Source of the DNA: Streptomyces fumanus
GTDB lineage: Bacteria > Actinomycetota > Actinomycetes > Streptomycetales > Streptomycetaceae
Length of the DNA: 64,000 nt
Reading direction: 5' to 3'
Assembly: GCF_014655295.1 (NCBI RefSeq)
Contig: NZ_BNBI01000003.1
Location: forward strand, 124,001 to 188,000
Part shown: positions 44,655-53,371 of the stretch, in pieces
How the letters are laid out: the number at the start of each line of letters is the position of its first letter
Position numbering within the stretch: position 1 is the stretch's first letter
Position numbers and translations under genes: made by a program
The notes under the pieces: model-generated
What the model saw: only the letters and a program-made list of their open reading frames with translations
Told to the model about the DNA's origin: nothing
Database searches by the model: none

Positions 44655-45428
44655 TCACATCTCGGGCACCGCCGAGGCGGCGGGCGCCGGTGCGGCGTCA
44701 CCCGTCGCGGGGCGGGTCCCGGAACCGTGGCGGCGCTGGTGTGCCAGCAGTCCGAGGAACCCGGCGAGGAATCCGCTGATCAGCCCGGACACGGCGTGGT
44801 TGGCGGCGTTCGCCCCGGCGCTCGACGGCACCCCCACGGCCAGATAGTTGACCAGAGCGCTCATCACCGCGCCCATCACCCCGCCGATCGCTCCGCCGAC
44901 GACCGAGGCGCGCATCGCGGACGGCCGACCGGAAGCCCGCCCGGGACGGCCCGGCACCGGCGCCTCGACACCGAGCACGCCGTCCAGCGCGAGCGGCCCC
45001 GGCCCGGCCAGCAGCACGACCAGGAACGCCGCCGCCATCATCAGCGGGAACTCGATCCCCGCCCCGCTCGCCGCCCCCTCCTGGGGTGTCATGAACCCGG
45101 TGTCCGCGTCGACCAGTGCCATCGCCAGACACAGATGGGCGGTCAGCAGCAGCGCGGTCAGCCGGGACAGCAGCCCGAGGACGAGGAAGACCCCTCCGGC
45201 CGTCTCCCCCACCGCGACCGCCCAGGCCGTCACGGCCGGTACGGGCACACCCATGCCCCCGAGGAACGCGCCGAACCCGGCCGGTCCGTCGACCAGCTTG
45301 TCGAGGCCGTGCACCGTCATGACGGCCCCGGCGGCGAGCCGTGCGACCGCCGGCGCCACGGACGGGAACCGATGGGCCGGGGCGACACCGACGGCACGTC
45401 TCAGGCTGTCCGACCGGTAAGCGGGCAT
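44655..45428 (-). CDS. DoxX-like membrane protein
   Basis: 257-residue membrane protein. The N-terminal DoxX domain (~30-150) shows four helices with RLAAGAVMTVHGLDKLVDGP and MGVPVPAVTAWAVAVGETAG; a second pair of helices near the C-terminus (GGAIGGVMGAVMSALV, LISGFLAGFLGLLAHQ) extends beyond the usual length. DoxX proteins take part in redox or sulfur stress responses at the membrane; role here unknown. ATG 45428 has GAGGAA upstream. Confidence 0.85.
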   Translation of the reverse strand: MPAYRSDSLRRAVGVAPAHRFPSVAPAVARLAAGAVMTVHGLDKLVDGPAGFGAFLGGMGVPVPAVTAWAVAVGETAGGVFLVLGLLSRLTALLLTAHLCLAMALVDADTGFMTPQEGAASGAGIEFPLMMAAAFLVVLLAGPGPLALDGVLGVEAPVPGRPGRASGRPSAMRASVVGGAIGGVMGAVMSALVNYLAVGVPSSAGANAANHAVSGLISGFLAGFLGLLAHQRRHGSGTRPATGDAAPAPAASAVPEM

Positions 45429-45702
45429 GGCGGGTTCCTCTCCCACGGGTGACGGGTGCGTACGCCGGTACCGGCCCGGACGGTGCGGCGGGCAGGGCGG
45501 TGCCCCGGCGGACTCGACCGCGTGCCGCCGCGGCCGGGCGGGGCCGTTGACGTATGCGTCACTGTGCGGTGTGCCCGCGCCCGGGGGGAATCCCCCGGCG
45601 CATCGGAACCGCTGATGGCGCGCATCCACGGGGTGGATGGGGTGCCGTCGGGTCAGCGGCCCGGGTACGGGGTCCCGGCCCCGGCGCGGGGCGGTACCCG
45701 GC

Positions 45703-46008
45703 TCATGGGCGGGGGTTGGTGCGGGTCCACCGCGGGCGGGCGTCGCCGCCGCGGTGTCCGGCCACGGAGGCGCAGCGCCGGCACACCCGCTGCACCCGGT
45801 CGGCCGCGCCGCCGGATTCGGGGAAGATGTCGGGCCAGGTGACATGGGGGAAACGGATCAGTCGGGAACGGCTCAGCGAGAGTCCGCACACGGTCTCGTT
45901 CCGGCCCGGCTGCCAGGCGTGCACCTCACCGGAGGGCAGCCTGCGACGGCCCTCCTCCTCGTCGGTCCACTGGCCGGAAGCGGCGACGACGTACTGCTGG
46001 CGTTTCAT
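45703..46008 (-). CDS. Small conserved protein with candidate zinc ligands
   Basis: 101-residue protein from ATG 46008 (MKRQQYVVAASGQWTDEEEG). The ordered residues HAW, TVCG and VCRRC (one His, three Cys) could bind zinc, and PHVTWPDIFPESGG is a well-conserved-looking block. I recognise the sequence type as common in Streptomyces genomes without assigned function. Basic C-terminal tail. Stand-alone gene. Confidence 0.65.
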   Translation of the reverse strand: MKRQQYVVAASGQWTDEEEGRRRLPSGEVHAWQPGRNETVCGLSLSRSRLIRFPHVTWPDIFPESGGAADRVQRVCRRCASVAGHRGGDARPRWTRTNPRP

Positions 46009-46175
46009 GGTGCGGACCACCTGGCGATCATCATCCGGTTCCCCGTGCTTGCTCGTCCTTGGTCGGCGAGTGCCGCGCCGGCCGCTTCTCACACCTCCGC
46101 GCGGTGCCGACGGGGACGCGCATCCCCCGGCCCGCCCGGGGGACTCGGCAGGCAGTCCCCCGGAAAGGAACCGAC

Positions 46176-46349
46176 ATGTCCACTCCCCATGGCGACGAAG
46201 AGCTGTCCCACCCGCTGGAGCAGGTCACCGGCGAGAAGGACGTACCCCCCGAAGAAGAGGCGTCCGGAGGTGACGAGGGCGCCGCCGGCCGCGAAGGGCA
46301 GGCCGGCCAGGACACCGACGAGGCACACCCGGAGCAGGACGCGACCTGA
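46176..46349 (+). CDS. Small acidic hypothetical protein
   Basis: 57-residue, highly acidic, Glu/Gly/Gln-rich and probably disordered protein starting at ATG 46176 behind GGAAAGGAA. No domain is recognised. Its good ribosome site and codon pattern support a real gene. Confidence 0.55.
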   Translation: MSTPHGDEELSHPLEQVTGEKDVPPEEEASGGDEGAAGREGQAGQDTDEAHPEQDAT

Positions 46350-46488
46350 CGGCCGGGCCGCCGCCGGGCGGGCGGGCACGTGCGCGCCCGTCCGGCGCAG
46401 TCGTGCTGGCCGTGCGGCCGGGCCGAGGTCAGGGTGGAGGTGTCCGGCCGTTCCGCCGGCCTCTCCCCCTCACCGAAGGAGCACGGTC

Positions 46489-47058
46489 ATGTCCGAGCGC
46501 AACACCCTCATCCGCAGCCTGCACGATCTGGGCCTGGCCGCGTGGTTCGGCGGCTCGCTCATGGGCGCCGTCGGCCTGAACGGCGCCGCCCACGACGAGG
46601 GCGGCACACAGACCGCCACCGACCGGATCTCCTCGTCGGGGTGGGCGAAGTGGACGCCCGTCAACGCCGCCGCGATCGGCGCCCACCTGTTCGGCGGCGG
46701 CGGTCTGCTCGCCGCGAACGCCCACCGGGTCGCCACCCAGCAGGGCGTGGCCGCCTCCACCACGGCCAAGACCCTCGTCACCGCCGCCGCCCTGGCCGCC
46801 ACCGCCTACACCCGCGTCCTGGGCAAGAAGATCGAACTCGCCTCCTCCACCGACCCCTCCGACGTGGAGAAGGCGCAGCAGCACCCCGTCGACCTCGGCA
46901 AGGCACGGCGGCAACTGGTCTGCGCCCAGTGGGCGGTCCCGGCCCTGACCGGCTGCCTGGTCGTCCTCAACGCCCTGCACGGGGAGCAGCAGCGCCCGGT
47001 CGAGCAGGTCCCCGGCATGTGGCAGCGGGCCCGCTCCATGACCCACCTCACCTCCTGA
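46489..47058 (+). CDS. Conserved membrane protein of actinobacteria
   Basis: 189-residue protein from ATG 46489 behind GAAGGAG. Three to four hydrophobic segments: LHDLGLAAWFGGSLMGAVGL, NAAAIGAHLFGGGGLLAA, TLVTAAALAATAYTRVLG, WAVPALTGCLVVLNAL. The N-terminal segment resembles the start of short DUF4149-like or copper-resistance-type membrane proteins, but the family is not firmly known to me. Function unknown. Confidence 0.75.
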   Translation: MSERNTLIRSLHDLGLAAWFGGSLMGAVGLNGAAHDEGGTQTATDRISSSGWAKWTPVNAAAIGAHLFGGGGLLAANAHRVATQQGVAASTTAKTLVTAAALAATAYTRVLGKKIELASSTDPSDVEKAQQHPVDLGKARRQLVCAQWAVPALTGCLVVLNALHGEQQRPVEQVPGMWQRARSMTHLTS

Positions 47059-47127
47059 CCGGCCCGCGCGGCACACGGTGCCGCGCGGCCGGCCGATGAC
47101 CTGGCCGATGGCGGGTACTGATCGGGC

Positions 47128-47889
47128 ATGGCTGAAGTGGTGCAAGCAGGTCTGTGGGGACTGGTGGCGGGTTCGGCGCTGCTCCTCGGTGCGGCGGTCG
47201 GGTACGGGCTGCGGGTCCCGCAGAAAGTGGTCGCGACGGTGATGGCCTTCGGGGCCGGGGTGCTGCTGTCGGCGGTCAGTTTCGAACTGGTCGGCGAGGC
47301 GTACGAGCAGGGCGGGCTGGCTCCCGCGGCGATCGGTACGCTCTCCGGCGCCGTGGCCTATACGGCGGGCAACATCTGGCTGGCCCGCCGCGGCGCCCGG
47401 CACCGCAAACGCTCCGGCCACCACCCGGGCCGGGCGCAGCCCTCCGAGCAGCAGCAGAGCGGTTCGGGTCTCGCGATGGCCTTCGGTGCGCTGCTCGACG
47501 GGGTCCCGGAGTCGGCGGTCATCGGTGTGAGCCTGCTCGACGGCGGAGCGGTGAGCCTGGTGACCGTGGCGGCGGTGTTCATCAGCAATGTGCCCGAGGG
47601 CCTGTCCAGTTCGGCCGGGATGAAACAGGCGGGCCGCGGCAAGGCGTACGTCTTCGGGGTGTGGGGTGCCATCGCCGCGGCGAGCACCCTGTCGGCGGTC
47701 CTCGGCTACACGGTGGTCGGCGGCTTCTCCCCCGCGGTGATCGCCGCCGTGACCGCGGTGGCGGCCGGGGCGATCCTCGCGATGGTCGCCGACACGATGA
47801 TTCCCGAGGCGTTCGAGGACGCGCACCTGGCCATCGGACTGGTCACGGTCAGCGGCTTCCTGGTCTCCTTCGCCCTCTCCCACACCTGA
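47128..47889 (+). CDS. ZIP family metal transporter
   Basis: 253-residue membrane protein of the ZupT/ZIP class: KVVATVMAFGAGVLLSAVSF (TM2), a His-containing loop (RHRKRSGHH) and the conserved metal-path helices MAFGALLDGVPESAVIG (TM4) and FISNVPEGLSSSAG (TM5) with the NxPE and DGxPE motifs. Likely imports zinc or another divalent metal. Followed by two quasi-palindromic repeats. Confidence 0.9.
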   Translation: MAEVVQAGLWGLVAGSALLLGAAVGYGLRVPQKVVATVMAFGAGVLLSAVSFELVGEAYEQGGLAPAAIGTLSGAVAYTAGNIWLARRGARHRKRSGHHPGRAQPSEQQQSGSGLAMAFGALLDGVPESAVIGVSLLDGGAVSLVTVAAVFISNVPEGLSSSAGMKQAGRGKAYVFGVWGAIAAASTLSAVLGYTVVGGFSPAVIAAVTAVAAGAILAMVADTMIPEAFEDAHLAIGLVTVSGFLVSFALSHT

Positions 47890-47918
47890 CGGAAGCGCCG
47901 GAAGGCGAAACGGCGGAC

Positions 47919-47973
47919 GGGTCGAGGGGCCCTCTGGTGCGACCTGGGTCGAGAGGGCCCTCTGGTGTGACCT
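47919..47973. repeat. Two near-identical ~27-bp repeats
   Basis: Unit 1 (47919-47945) and unit 2 (47946-47973) both run GGGTCGA...GGGCCCTCTGGTG.GACCT and each contains the self-complementary core around GGGCCC with GGTC/GACC ends. They follow the ZIP gene by ~30 bases; each can form a hairpin, so a duplicated terminator is possible. Confidence 0.6.
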
Positions 47974-48083
47974 GCTCATGACATTCATCCTGTACGTGGT
48001 GGGCCGCGGCCGGCTGTCCGGCGGCGGCCCGCCGAGTGCGACGCACAGTCCGCGATGAAGTCTGCGCACCCAAGGGAGCCCGC

Positions 48084-49358
48084 ATGGCCACACGTATCAG
48101 CCGCCGCACCGTTCTGGCCGCAGGCGCGGGCGCCGCCGCCGGCCTGTCCCTGCCCGGCGTCGACGCGTATGCCGCCGACCGGAGGACCACCCGCGTGGGA
48201 TACACCCTGAACGCCCAAGTGCTCGACGGCGGCGAACAGGTCACCTCGATCACCCTCAGGACCGCCCGGCTCGGCCCGGTCGACCCGGCCGGCCTGACCA
48301 CCGGCACCTTCGGCGTGCACGCCCGGGCCACCAGCCCGATACCGCTCGGCGACGACGTCGTCTCCGGCACGTACGACGTCGACCGGACGGTGACCGCCGT
48401 CCGGCTCGACCACCGCGGCGACATCGTGCTCGACCTGAGCCACGGCGAGGGGCGGACCGGGGGCGGCACGCTGGGCTACCTCGCGGGCCGGGGCCGCAAC
48501 GTGCTGCTCGACCTGGACTACACCCTCACCCAGCACGCGCCGATCCCCCTGCGCGGCCACCGGTCGGTCGTCATCGGCGAGTTCGTGCGGGAACCCGGGC
48601 TGTCCGACCGCGAGGTGGACGCGTTCAGCTCCCACGTCTCCGGCTCGGGCATGAAGTACCGGCTGTACTCACCCGCCCGCGCCCACTCCTCCCGGCGGAG
48701 CGGGCACCCGCTGATCGTCTGGCTGCACGGCGGGGGCGAGGGCGCCTCACTGCCCGACCACTACTACGACAACGAGACCACGCTGCGGGCCAACCGCGGC
48801 GCCCTGGGCTTCGCCACCCCCGAGGCGCAGCGCGTCTTCGGCGGCGCCTATGTCGTCGCCCCGCAGAGCACCTCGTACTGGATGGAGGACGGCCCCCGCT
48901 TCGCCCCGCTCATCCACGAGATCGTCCGCGAGGTCACCCGCGCCCACCGCGTCGACCGCGACCGGATCTATGTCGCCGGGTGCAGCAACGGCGGCTACAT
49001 GAGCCTGAAGATGACCACCGTCTATCCCACCCTGTTCGCCGCGTCCGTGCCGATCTGCGGCGTCGTCACCTCGTTCCCGGCCGGGGGCGCGCCGCTGATC
49101 CCCGACCCCGAGCTGGCCCGGATCACCACCCCCACCTGGCTGGTCACCTCCCGGGACGACACCACGGTGGACCCGCGGGCCAACACCGTCCACGCGCACG
49201 AGCTGATCCCCGGCTCGCTGATGACGCTCTACGACGACGTGACCTGGAACGGCTACCGCTTCCCCGGCCACTGGTCGTGGATCTACGTCGCCCGCAACGA
49301 CCCCCGCGTCGACGGCACCCGCATATGGCAGTGGATGGCCGCCCAGCGCCGGCACTGA
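48084..49358 (+). CDS. Tat-exported esterase with N-terminal Ig-like domain
   Basis: 424-residue secreted esterase from ATG 48084. Twin-arginine signal (SRRTVLAAGAGAAAG). Residues ~38-165 form an EstA-type immunoglobulin-like domain (VGYTLNAQVLDGGEQVTSIT); the alpha/beta hydrolase domain follows (LIVWLHGGGEG, nucleophile elbow VAGCSNGGYMS with Ser, DDTTVDP, PGHWSW). Pattern fits the PHB-depolymerase/feruloyl-esterase-like group that deacylates plant polysaccharides or polyesters. Followed by a 21-bp hairpin terminator. Confidence 0.87.
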   Translation: MATRISRRTVLAAGAGAAAGLSLPGVDAYAADRRTTRVGYTLNAQVLDGGEQVTSITLRTARLGPVDPAGLTTGTFGVHARATSPIPLGDDVVSGTYDVDRTVTAVRLDHRGDIVLDLSHGEGRTGGGTLGYLAGRGRNVLLDLDYTLTQHAPIPLRGHRSVVIGEFVREPGLSDREVDAFSSHVSGSGMKYRLYSPARAHSSRRSGHPLIVWLHGGGEGASLPDHYYDNETTLRANRGALGFATPEAQRVFGGAYVVAPQSTSYWMEDGPRFAPLIHEIVREVTRAHRVDRDRIYVAGCSNGGYMSLKMTTVYPTLFAASVPICGVVTSFPAGGAPLIPDPELARITTPTWLVTSRDDTTVDPRANTVHAHELIPGSLMTLYDDVTWNGYRFPGHWSWIYVARNDPRVDGTRIWQWMAAQRRH

Positions 49359-49367
49359 GACCTCGGC

Positions 49368-49412
49368 GGACGGGCCGGCGGGTGACACACGGTGTCGCCC
49401 GCCGGCCCGTCC
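49368..49412 (+). terminator. Long hairpin terminator after esterase
   Basis: A 21-bp stem (one G-T pair) formed by 49368-49388 and 49392-49412 around a three-base loop, ten bases after the esterase stop. Confidence 0.85.
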
Positions 49413-49609
49413 GTCGTTGCGGCGGCCACGGATCCGGCGCACGACGACGGTCGGCCGGCGGCCCCGCCAGTGCGCCGGTCACGCGCTCCGCCGACCGGAT
49501 GCCCGCGGGCCCGTTTCCGGGCCGCGCGCCGGGAAGGGCGTGCCAGAGTAGTCCCGGACAATCCACCTCAAGGTGCTCGGCTCGTGCGGAATGCCACGCG
49601 GAGGACGAC

Positions 49610-49801
49610 ATGGCGGCAGCGGAAGACCCGGTGGGCGACACCCTCACCCGCGGGGACCGACGGCGCGAAGACCTCGCCGTCCACCACGGGACGTCAGGCG
49701 TCCGCCACGGGACCCCAGACGTCCGCCATGGAACCTCAGGCGTCCGCCACGGAACCTCAGGCGTCCGCCACGGGACCTCAGGGGAGCGTCGATGGACGTG
49801 A
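49610..49801 (+). CDS. 63-residue ORF with five heptapeptide repeats
   Basis: ATG 49610 with an ideal GGAGG six bases upstream opens a frame whose first ~25 residues (MAAAEDPVGDTLTRGDRRRE...) are followed by five HGTSGVR-like heptads (HGTSGV, HGTPDV, HGTSGV, HGTSGV, HGTSGE). It stops ten bases inside the methyltransferase gene. All three frames stay open through the repeat, so the protein is not proven by codon evidence. A repeated-core peptide precursor is one speculative reading; a plain minisatellite is another. Confidence 0.4.
   Translation: MAAAEDPVGDTLTRGDRRREDLAVHHGTSGVRHGTPDVRHGTSGVRHGTSGVRHGTSGERRWT
49684..49788. repeat. Five tandem 21-bp repeats
   Basis: Units at 49684, 49705, 49726, 49747 and 49768 follow CCACGGGACCTCAGGCGTCC with few changes; the last unit ends AGGGGAGCG and supplies the ribosome site of the methyltransferase. 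Period of 21 keeps any reading frame. Confidence 0.95.
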
Positions 49802-50604
49802 CGGCTGTGGCCGTGGCCGCCTCGCGGGCCATCGAGACCGACGGGAACCATCCGCTGTTCGAAGACGACTTTGCCGCGGAGTTCGTCCGGGCCGCGGGTC
49901 TGTCCGAGGTGTTCCCGGTCAGCCACACCCAGATCGGGCGACGCGAGGACGCCGAGAACCTGCGGGCCCTGGCCCGGGTCACCGCGTTGCGCACCCGGTT
50001 CCTGGACGACTACTTCGCCGAGGCCGCGCTGGACCAGGTGGTGCTCCTGGCGGCGGGGCTGGACACCCGGGCGTTCCGGCTCGCCTGGCCCGCCGGGTGC
50101 ACCGTGTTCGAGATCGATCACGGCCCGGTGCTGGACTTCAAGCAGACCGTGCTCGACGACGCCGACGCGCGCGCGAGGTGCGACCGGCGCCCGGTGCCGG
50201 TCGACCTGCGGACGGACTGGGGCGGCGCGCTCCTCCGGGCCGGGTTCAATCCACGGCGGCCCACGGCGTGGCTGGCCGAGGGCCTGCTGCCCTTCCTGCC
50301 GCCGGCCGCCGAGGAGAAGCTGCTGGACCGGACGGACGAACTGTCGGCGCCCGGCAGCACGATCGCGGTCTGGGCGACGGCCGCGGACATCCGCGGCGCC
50401 GACGCGGCCGTACGGTCGACGATCGCCGGCTTCGGGATCGACATCGACCGCATCACCCACACCGAACCACGCCGCGACGCCCGCGCACACCTGGCGTCCC
50501 TCGGCTGGACGGTGACCGAGTCCACCGTGGACGAACTGGGTGAACGCTACGGGCGCCCGCAGCGCCACCACCCGGTCACCTTCTTCACCGCGACACTGGC
50601 GTGA
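49792..50604 (+). CDS. SAM-dependent methyltransferase, LCM/TIGR00027 family
   Basis: 270-residue methyltransferase of the leucine carboxyl methyltransferase-like group common in actinobacteria: AVAVAASRAIETD, TRFLDDYFAEAAL, motif I VVLLAAGLDTRAFRL, VFEIDHGPVLDFKQ, WLAEGLLPFLPP. Members methylate carboxylates or hydroxyls of small metabolites, often in secondary metabolism. ATG 49792 follows AGGGGAG. It ends 40 bases before the A-T-TE synthetase, so the two are probably co-transcribed and it may methylate that product. Confidence 0.88.
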   Translation: MDVTAVAVAASRAIETDGNHPLFEDDFAAEFVRAAGLSEVFPVSHTQIGRREDAENLRALARVTALRTRFLDDYFAEAALDQVVLLAAGLDTRAFRLAWPAGCTVFEIDHGPVLDFKQTVLDDADARARCDRRPVPVDLRTDWGGALLRAGFNPRRPTAWLAEGLLPFLPPAAEEKLLDRTDELSAPGSTIAVWATAADIRGADAAVRSTIAGFGIDIDRITHTEPRRDARAHLASLGWTVTESTVDELGERYGRPQRHHPVTFFTATLA

Positions 50605-50644
50605 GGCCGGCGCGGACCAACCGGCAAGCACGAAGCGGGGAACC

Positions 50645-53329
50645 ATGCAAACGCGGAACATCGGCCGGCTGCTGGCAGACGCGGCGCGGTCCCACCCGAC
50701 CGCCACGCTCCACTACCACGGCGCCACCGGCGTGCGGCGCAGCGGCTACCCGGAACTGCTGGACGAAGCGCTCCGCGCGCTGACCGGCCTGCGCCGGCAC
50801 GGTCTGCGCCCGCACGACACCGTCCTGCTGCTCCTGGACGAGGCCGGGTCGTTCCTCCCGGCGTTCTGGGCCTGCGTGCTCGGCGGCTTCGTCCCCTGCC
50901 CGCTCCCGCCCGGCGCCAAGGACGCCGACCGGGACCACCACCGGCACCTGCACGAACTCCTGGACCGGCCGCTGCTCGTGGCCGACGAGCGGCACCCCCT
51001 GCCGGACGTGCGCGTCGCCCCGTACGAGGAGCTGGCGCGCCACGAACCGGCGACCGGCACCTACGACGCCGGTCCGGAGGAGGTGGCCGTCCTGATGCCG
51101 ACCTCCGGATCGACCGGCCGGCCCAAGGCGGTGATGCTCACCCACGGCAACCTCCTGGCGTCGATGCCCGCCAAGAACGGCTTCCACCGGTTGACGCCCG
51201 CCGATGTCTCGCTCAACTGGATCGGCTTCGACCACGTCGCCGCGCTGCTGGAGTGCCATCTGCTGCCGCTCTTCGCCGGGGCCTCGCAGGTGCATGTGCC
51301 GCCGTCGGCGATCCTCGACCAACCGCTCGACTTCCTGCGTCTGATCGCCCGGCACGGGGTGACGGTCACGTTCTCCCCCAACTTCCTGCTGGGCCTGCTC
51401 AACGCGGACCGGTACCGGCTCCCCGACGACGTGGACCTCTCCTGCCTGCGGCACATCGTCAGCGGCGGCGAGGCCGTGCCGCTCGCGACCGGGACCGCGT
51501 TCCTGGAGAAGTTCGGGCTGCCCCACGGCGTGCTGTGGCCCGCGTTCGGCATGACCGAGACCTGCGCGGGCAGCGTGTACTCGCTCGACTTCCCCGACGC
51601 GGACCGAGGGCAGGAGTTCGCCGCGGTGGGCCGTCCGGTGGAGAACCTGGACATGCGGATCTCCGACGACGGCGAACTGCAGCTCCGCGGGCCGATGATC
51701 ACGCCCGGCTACTACCGGAACGAGGAGGCCACGAGGGCGGCGTTCACGGCGGACGGGTGGCTGCGCACCGGCGACACCGGGCGGATCGACGACGGGCGGC
51801 TGACGCTGCTCGGCCGGAACAAGGACAGCATCATCGTCAATGGCGTCAACTACTACAGCCACGACATCGAAACGGTGCTGCACCAGCTCGACGGCATCGT
51901 CCCGTCGCACATCGCCGCCTTTCCGATCCGGCCGCCGGGCAGCGACACCGAGCAGCTCGTCGTCGCCTTCCACCCGGCCACCGACGACGACCGGGCGCTG
52001 TTCGGCCTGCTGACCGCCGTCCGCAGCACCGTCGTCATGCACTGGGCGTTCCGGCCCGCGCTCGTCCTGCCCCTGCCCCGCGAGGAGTTCGTCAAGAACA
52101 GCCTCGGCAAGATCTCCCGGTCGGCGCTGCGGGCCAAGGTGGAGGCCGGCGAGTACGCCGACGCCATCGCGCGCGCCGCGGACCTGGTGCGGCGCCACCG
52201 GGGGGCGTACGCGCCACCGCGCACACCGACCGAGGAAGCCCTCGTCGGGATCTACGCCGAGCTGTTCGACATGGCACCGGACGACATCAGCGCCACCGCC
52301 GACTTCTTCGACCTCGGCGGCACCTCACTGGACGTGCTGAAGCTGCGCCGCGCCGTCAGCAGCCGTCTCGGGGTGCCGGACCTCGAGACCAGCACGCTGC
52401 TGACCGCGCCCACCGTACGCGCGCTCGCCGAGCACCTCACCGGCGGCGCCCGGGGCTACGACCCCGTCGTGCCGATGCGCGACGACGGCGACCGGACGCC
52501 GCTGTTCTGCGTGCACCCCGGCGCGGGCGAGGTGCTCGCGCTGCTGGACCTGAGCCGGTACTTCGCCGGCGACCGGCCCTTCCACGCGCTGCGCGCCCGG
52601 GGGTTCGGCGAGGGCGAGGCGCCGTTCACGTCGCACGCCGAGCTGCTCGCCACGTACACCGCGGCGATCCGGGCCCGGCAGCCGCACGGCCCGTACGCGC
52701 TCGCCGGCTACTCCTCCGGCAGCATCGTCGCCTTCGCCCTGGCGCAGGAGTTGCAGTCCCGGGGCGAACGGGTGGCGTTCTTCGGCGCGATCGACTTCCC
52801 GCCGCTGCTGCGCCCGCTGCTGCCCGGCCTCGACTTCCCCGTCACGATCTCGGTGCTGGCCCTCTTCCTCGGCCTGATCACACCGGAGCAGTCACGGGCA
52901 CTGCCCGACAAGCTGCGCGGCCTGCCGCCCGAAGACCAGCTCGCCGAGGTGATCGGCTCGGCGTCGGAGCGGCGGCTGGCCGAACTCGACATGGATCTCC
53001 AGAAGTTCACGGACTGGATGATGCTGGCCGAGTCCCTGAAGGCGGTCCGGGCCGAGTACGAACCGAGCGGGACGGTACCGGAGATCACCGTCTTCCACGG
53101 CGCCGAGCCCCCGCCGCTGCCGATGTTCGACAAGCTGCCGGCCGAGGAGGCCCGGGCGCTCTGGCTCGACCTCCTGCGCGACTGGGACAAGTTCTCCGAC
53201 CGGCCCGTGCGGTACGTCCAGGTCCCCGGCGAACACCACATGCTCACCACCCGACCCCATGTGATCACCCTCCAGGCCCGACTGCGCCGAGCGATCGACC
53301 GCTGCCTGGGCGACACTCCCCCGGCCTGA
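50645..53329 (+). CDS. NRPS-like A-T-TE single-module synthetase
   Basis: 894-residue enzyme without condensation domain. Adenylation domain ~1-530: core A3 PTSGSTGRPKAVMLTHGN, A5 region FGMTETCAGSVYSLD, A7 GWLRTGDTG, A10 NSLGKISRSAL. Thiolation domain with phosphopantetheine Ser561 in DLGGTSL. Thioesterase ~620-890 with Ser690 in GYSSGS and a C-terminal GEHHML histidine. This layout is known for enzymes that dimerise 2-oxo acids such as aryl pyruvates to quinones, furanones or p-terphenyls (atromentin synthetase, RalA, bacterial terphenyl enzymes). ATG 50645. The methyltransferase upstream is the only obvious tailoring gene; substrate not predicted. Confidence 0.9.
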   Translation: MQTRNIGRLLADAARSHPTATLHYHGATGVRRSGYPELLDEALRALTGLRRHGLRPHDTVLLLLDEAGSFLPAFWACVLGGFVPCPLPPGAKDADRDHHRHLHELLDRPLLVADERHPLPDVRVAPYEELARHEPATGTYDAGPEEVAVLMPTSGSTGRPKAVMLTHGNLLASMPAKNGFHRLTPADVSLNWIGFDHVAALLECHLLPLFAGASQVHVPPSAILDQPLDFLRLIARHGVTVTFSPNFLLGLLNADRYRLPDDVDLSCLRHIVSGGEAVPLATGTAFLEKFGLPHGVLWPAFGMTETCAGSVYSLDFPDADRGQEFAAVGRPVENLDMRISDDGELQLRGPMITPGYYRNEEATRAAFTADGWLRTGDTGRIDDGRLTLLGRNKDSIIVNGVNYYSHDIETVLHQLDGIVPSHIAAFPIRPPGSDTEQLVVAFHPATDDDRALFGLLTAVRSTVVMHWAFRPALVLPLPREEFVKNSLGKISRSALRAKVEAGEYADAIARAADLVRRHRGAYAPPRTPTEEALVGIYAELFDMAPDDISATADFFDLGGTSLDVLKLRRAVSSRLGVPDLETSTLLTAPTVRALAEHLTGGARGYDPVVPMRDDGDRTPLFCVHPGAGEVLALLDLSRYFAGDRPFHALRARGFGEGEAPFTSHAELLATYTAAIRARQPHGPYALAGYSSGSIVAFALAQELQSRGERVAFFGAIDFPPLLRPLLPGLDFPVTISVLALFLGLITPEQSRALPDKLRGLPPEDQLAEVIGSASERRLAELDMDLQKFTDWMMLAESLKAVRAEYEPSGTVPEITVFHGAEPPPLPMFDKLPAEEARALWLDLLRDWDKFSDRPVRYVQVPGEHHMLTTRPHVITLQARLRRAIDRCLGDTPPA

Positions 53330-53371
53330 CCCCGGCCCGCATCGGCATCCTTCCCGCGGCGGGGTGAGGCC

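Noticed and set aside
49684..49788. CRISPR-like array
   Set aside because: The 21-bp units are directly adjacent without spacers; it is a tandem minisatellite.
49573..49791. N-terminal extension of the methyltransferase through the 21-bp repeats
   Set aside because: The frame is open (RRPPRDL repeats) but the family begins near MDVTAVAVAASRA and the last repeat unit supplies a ribosome site directly before ATG 49792.
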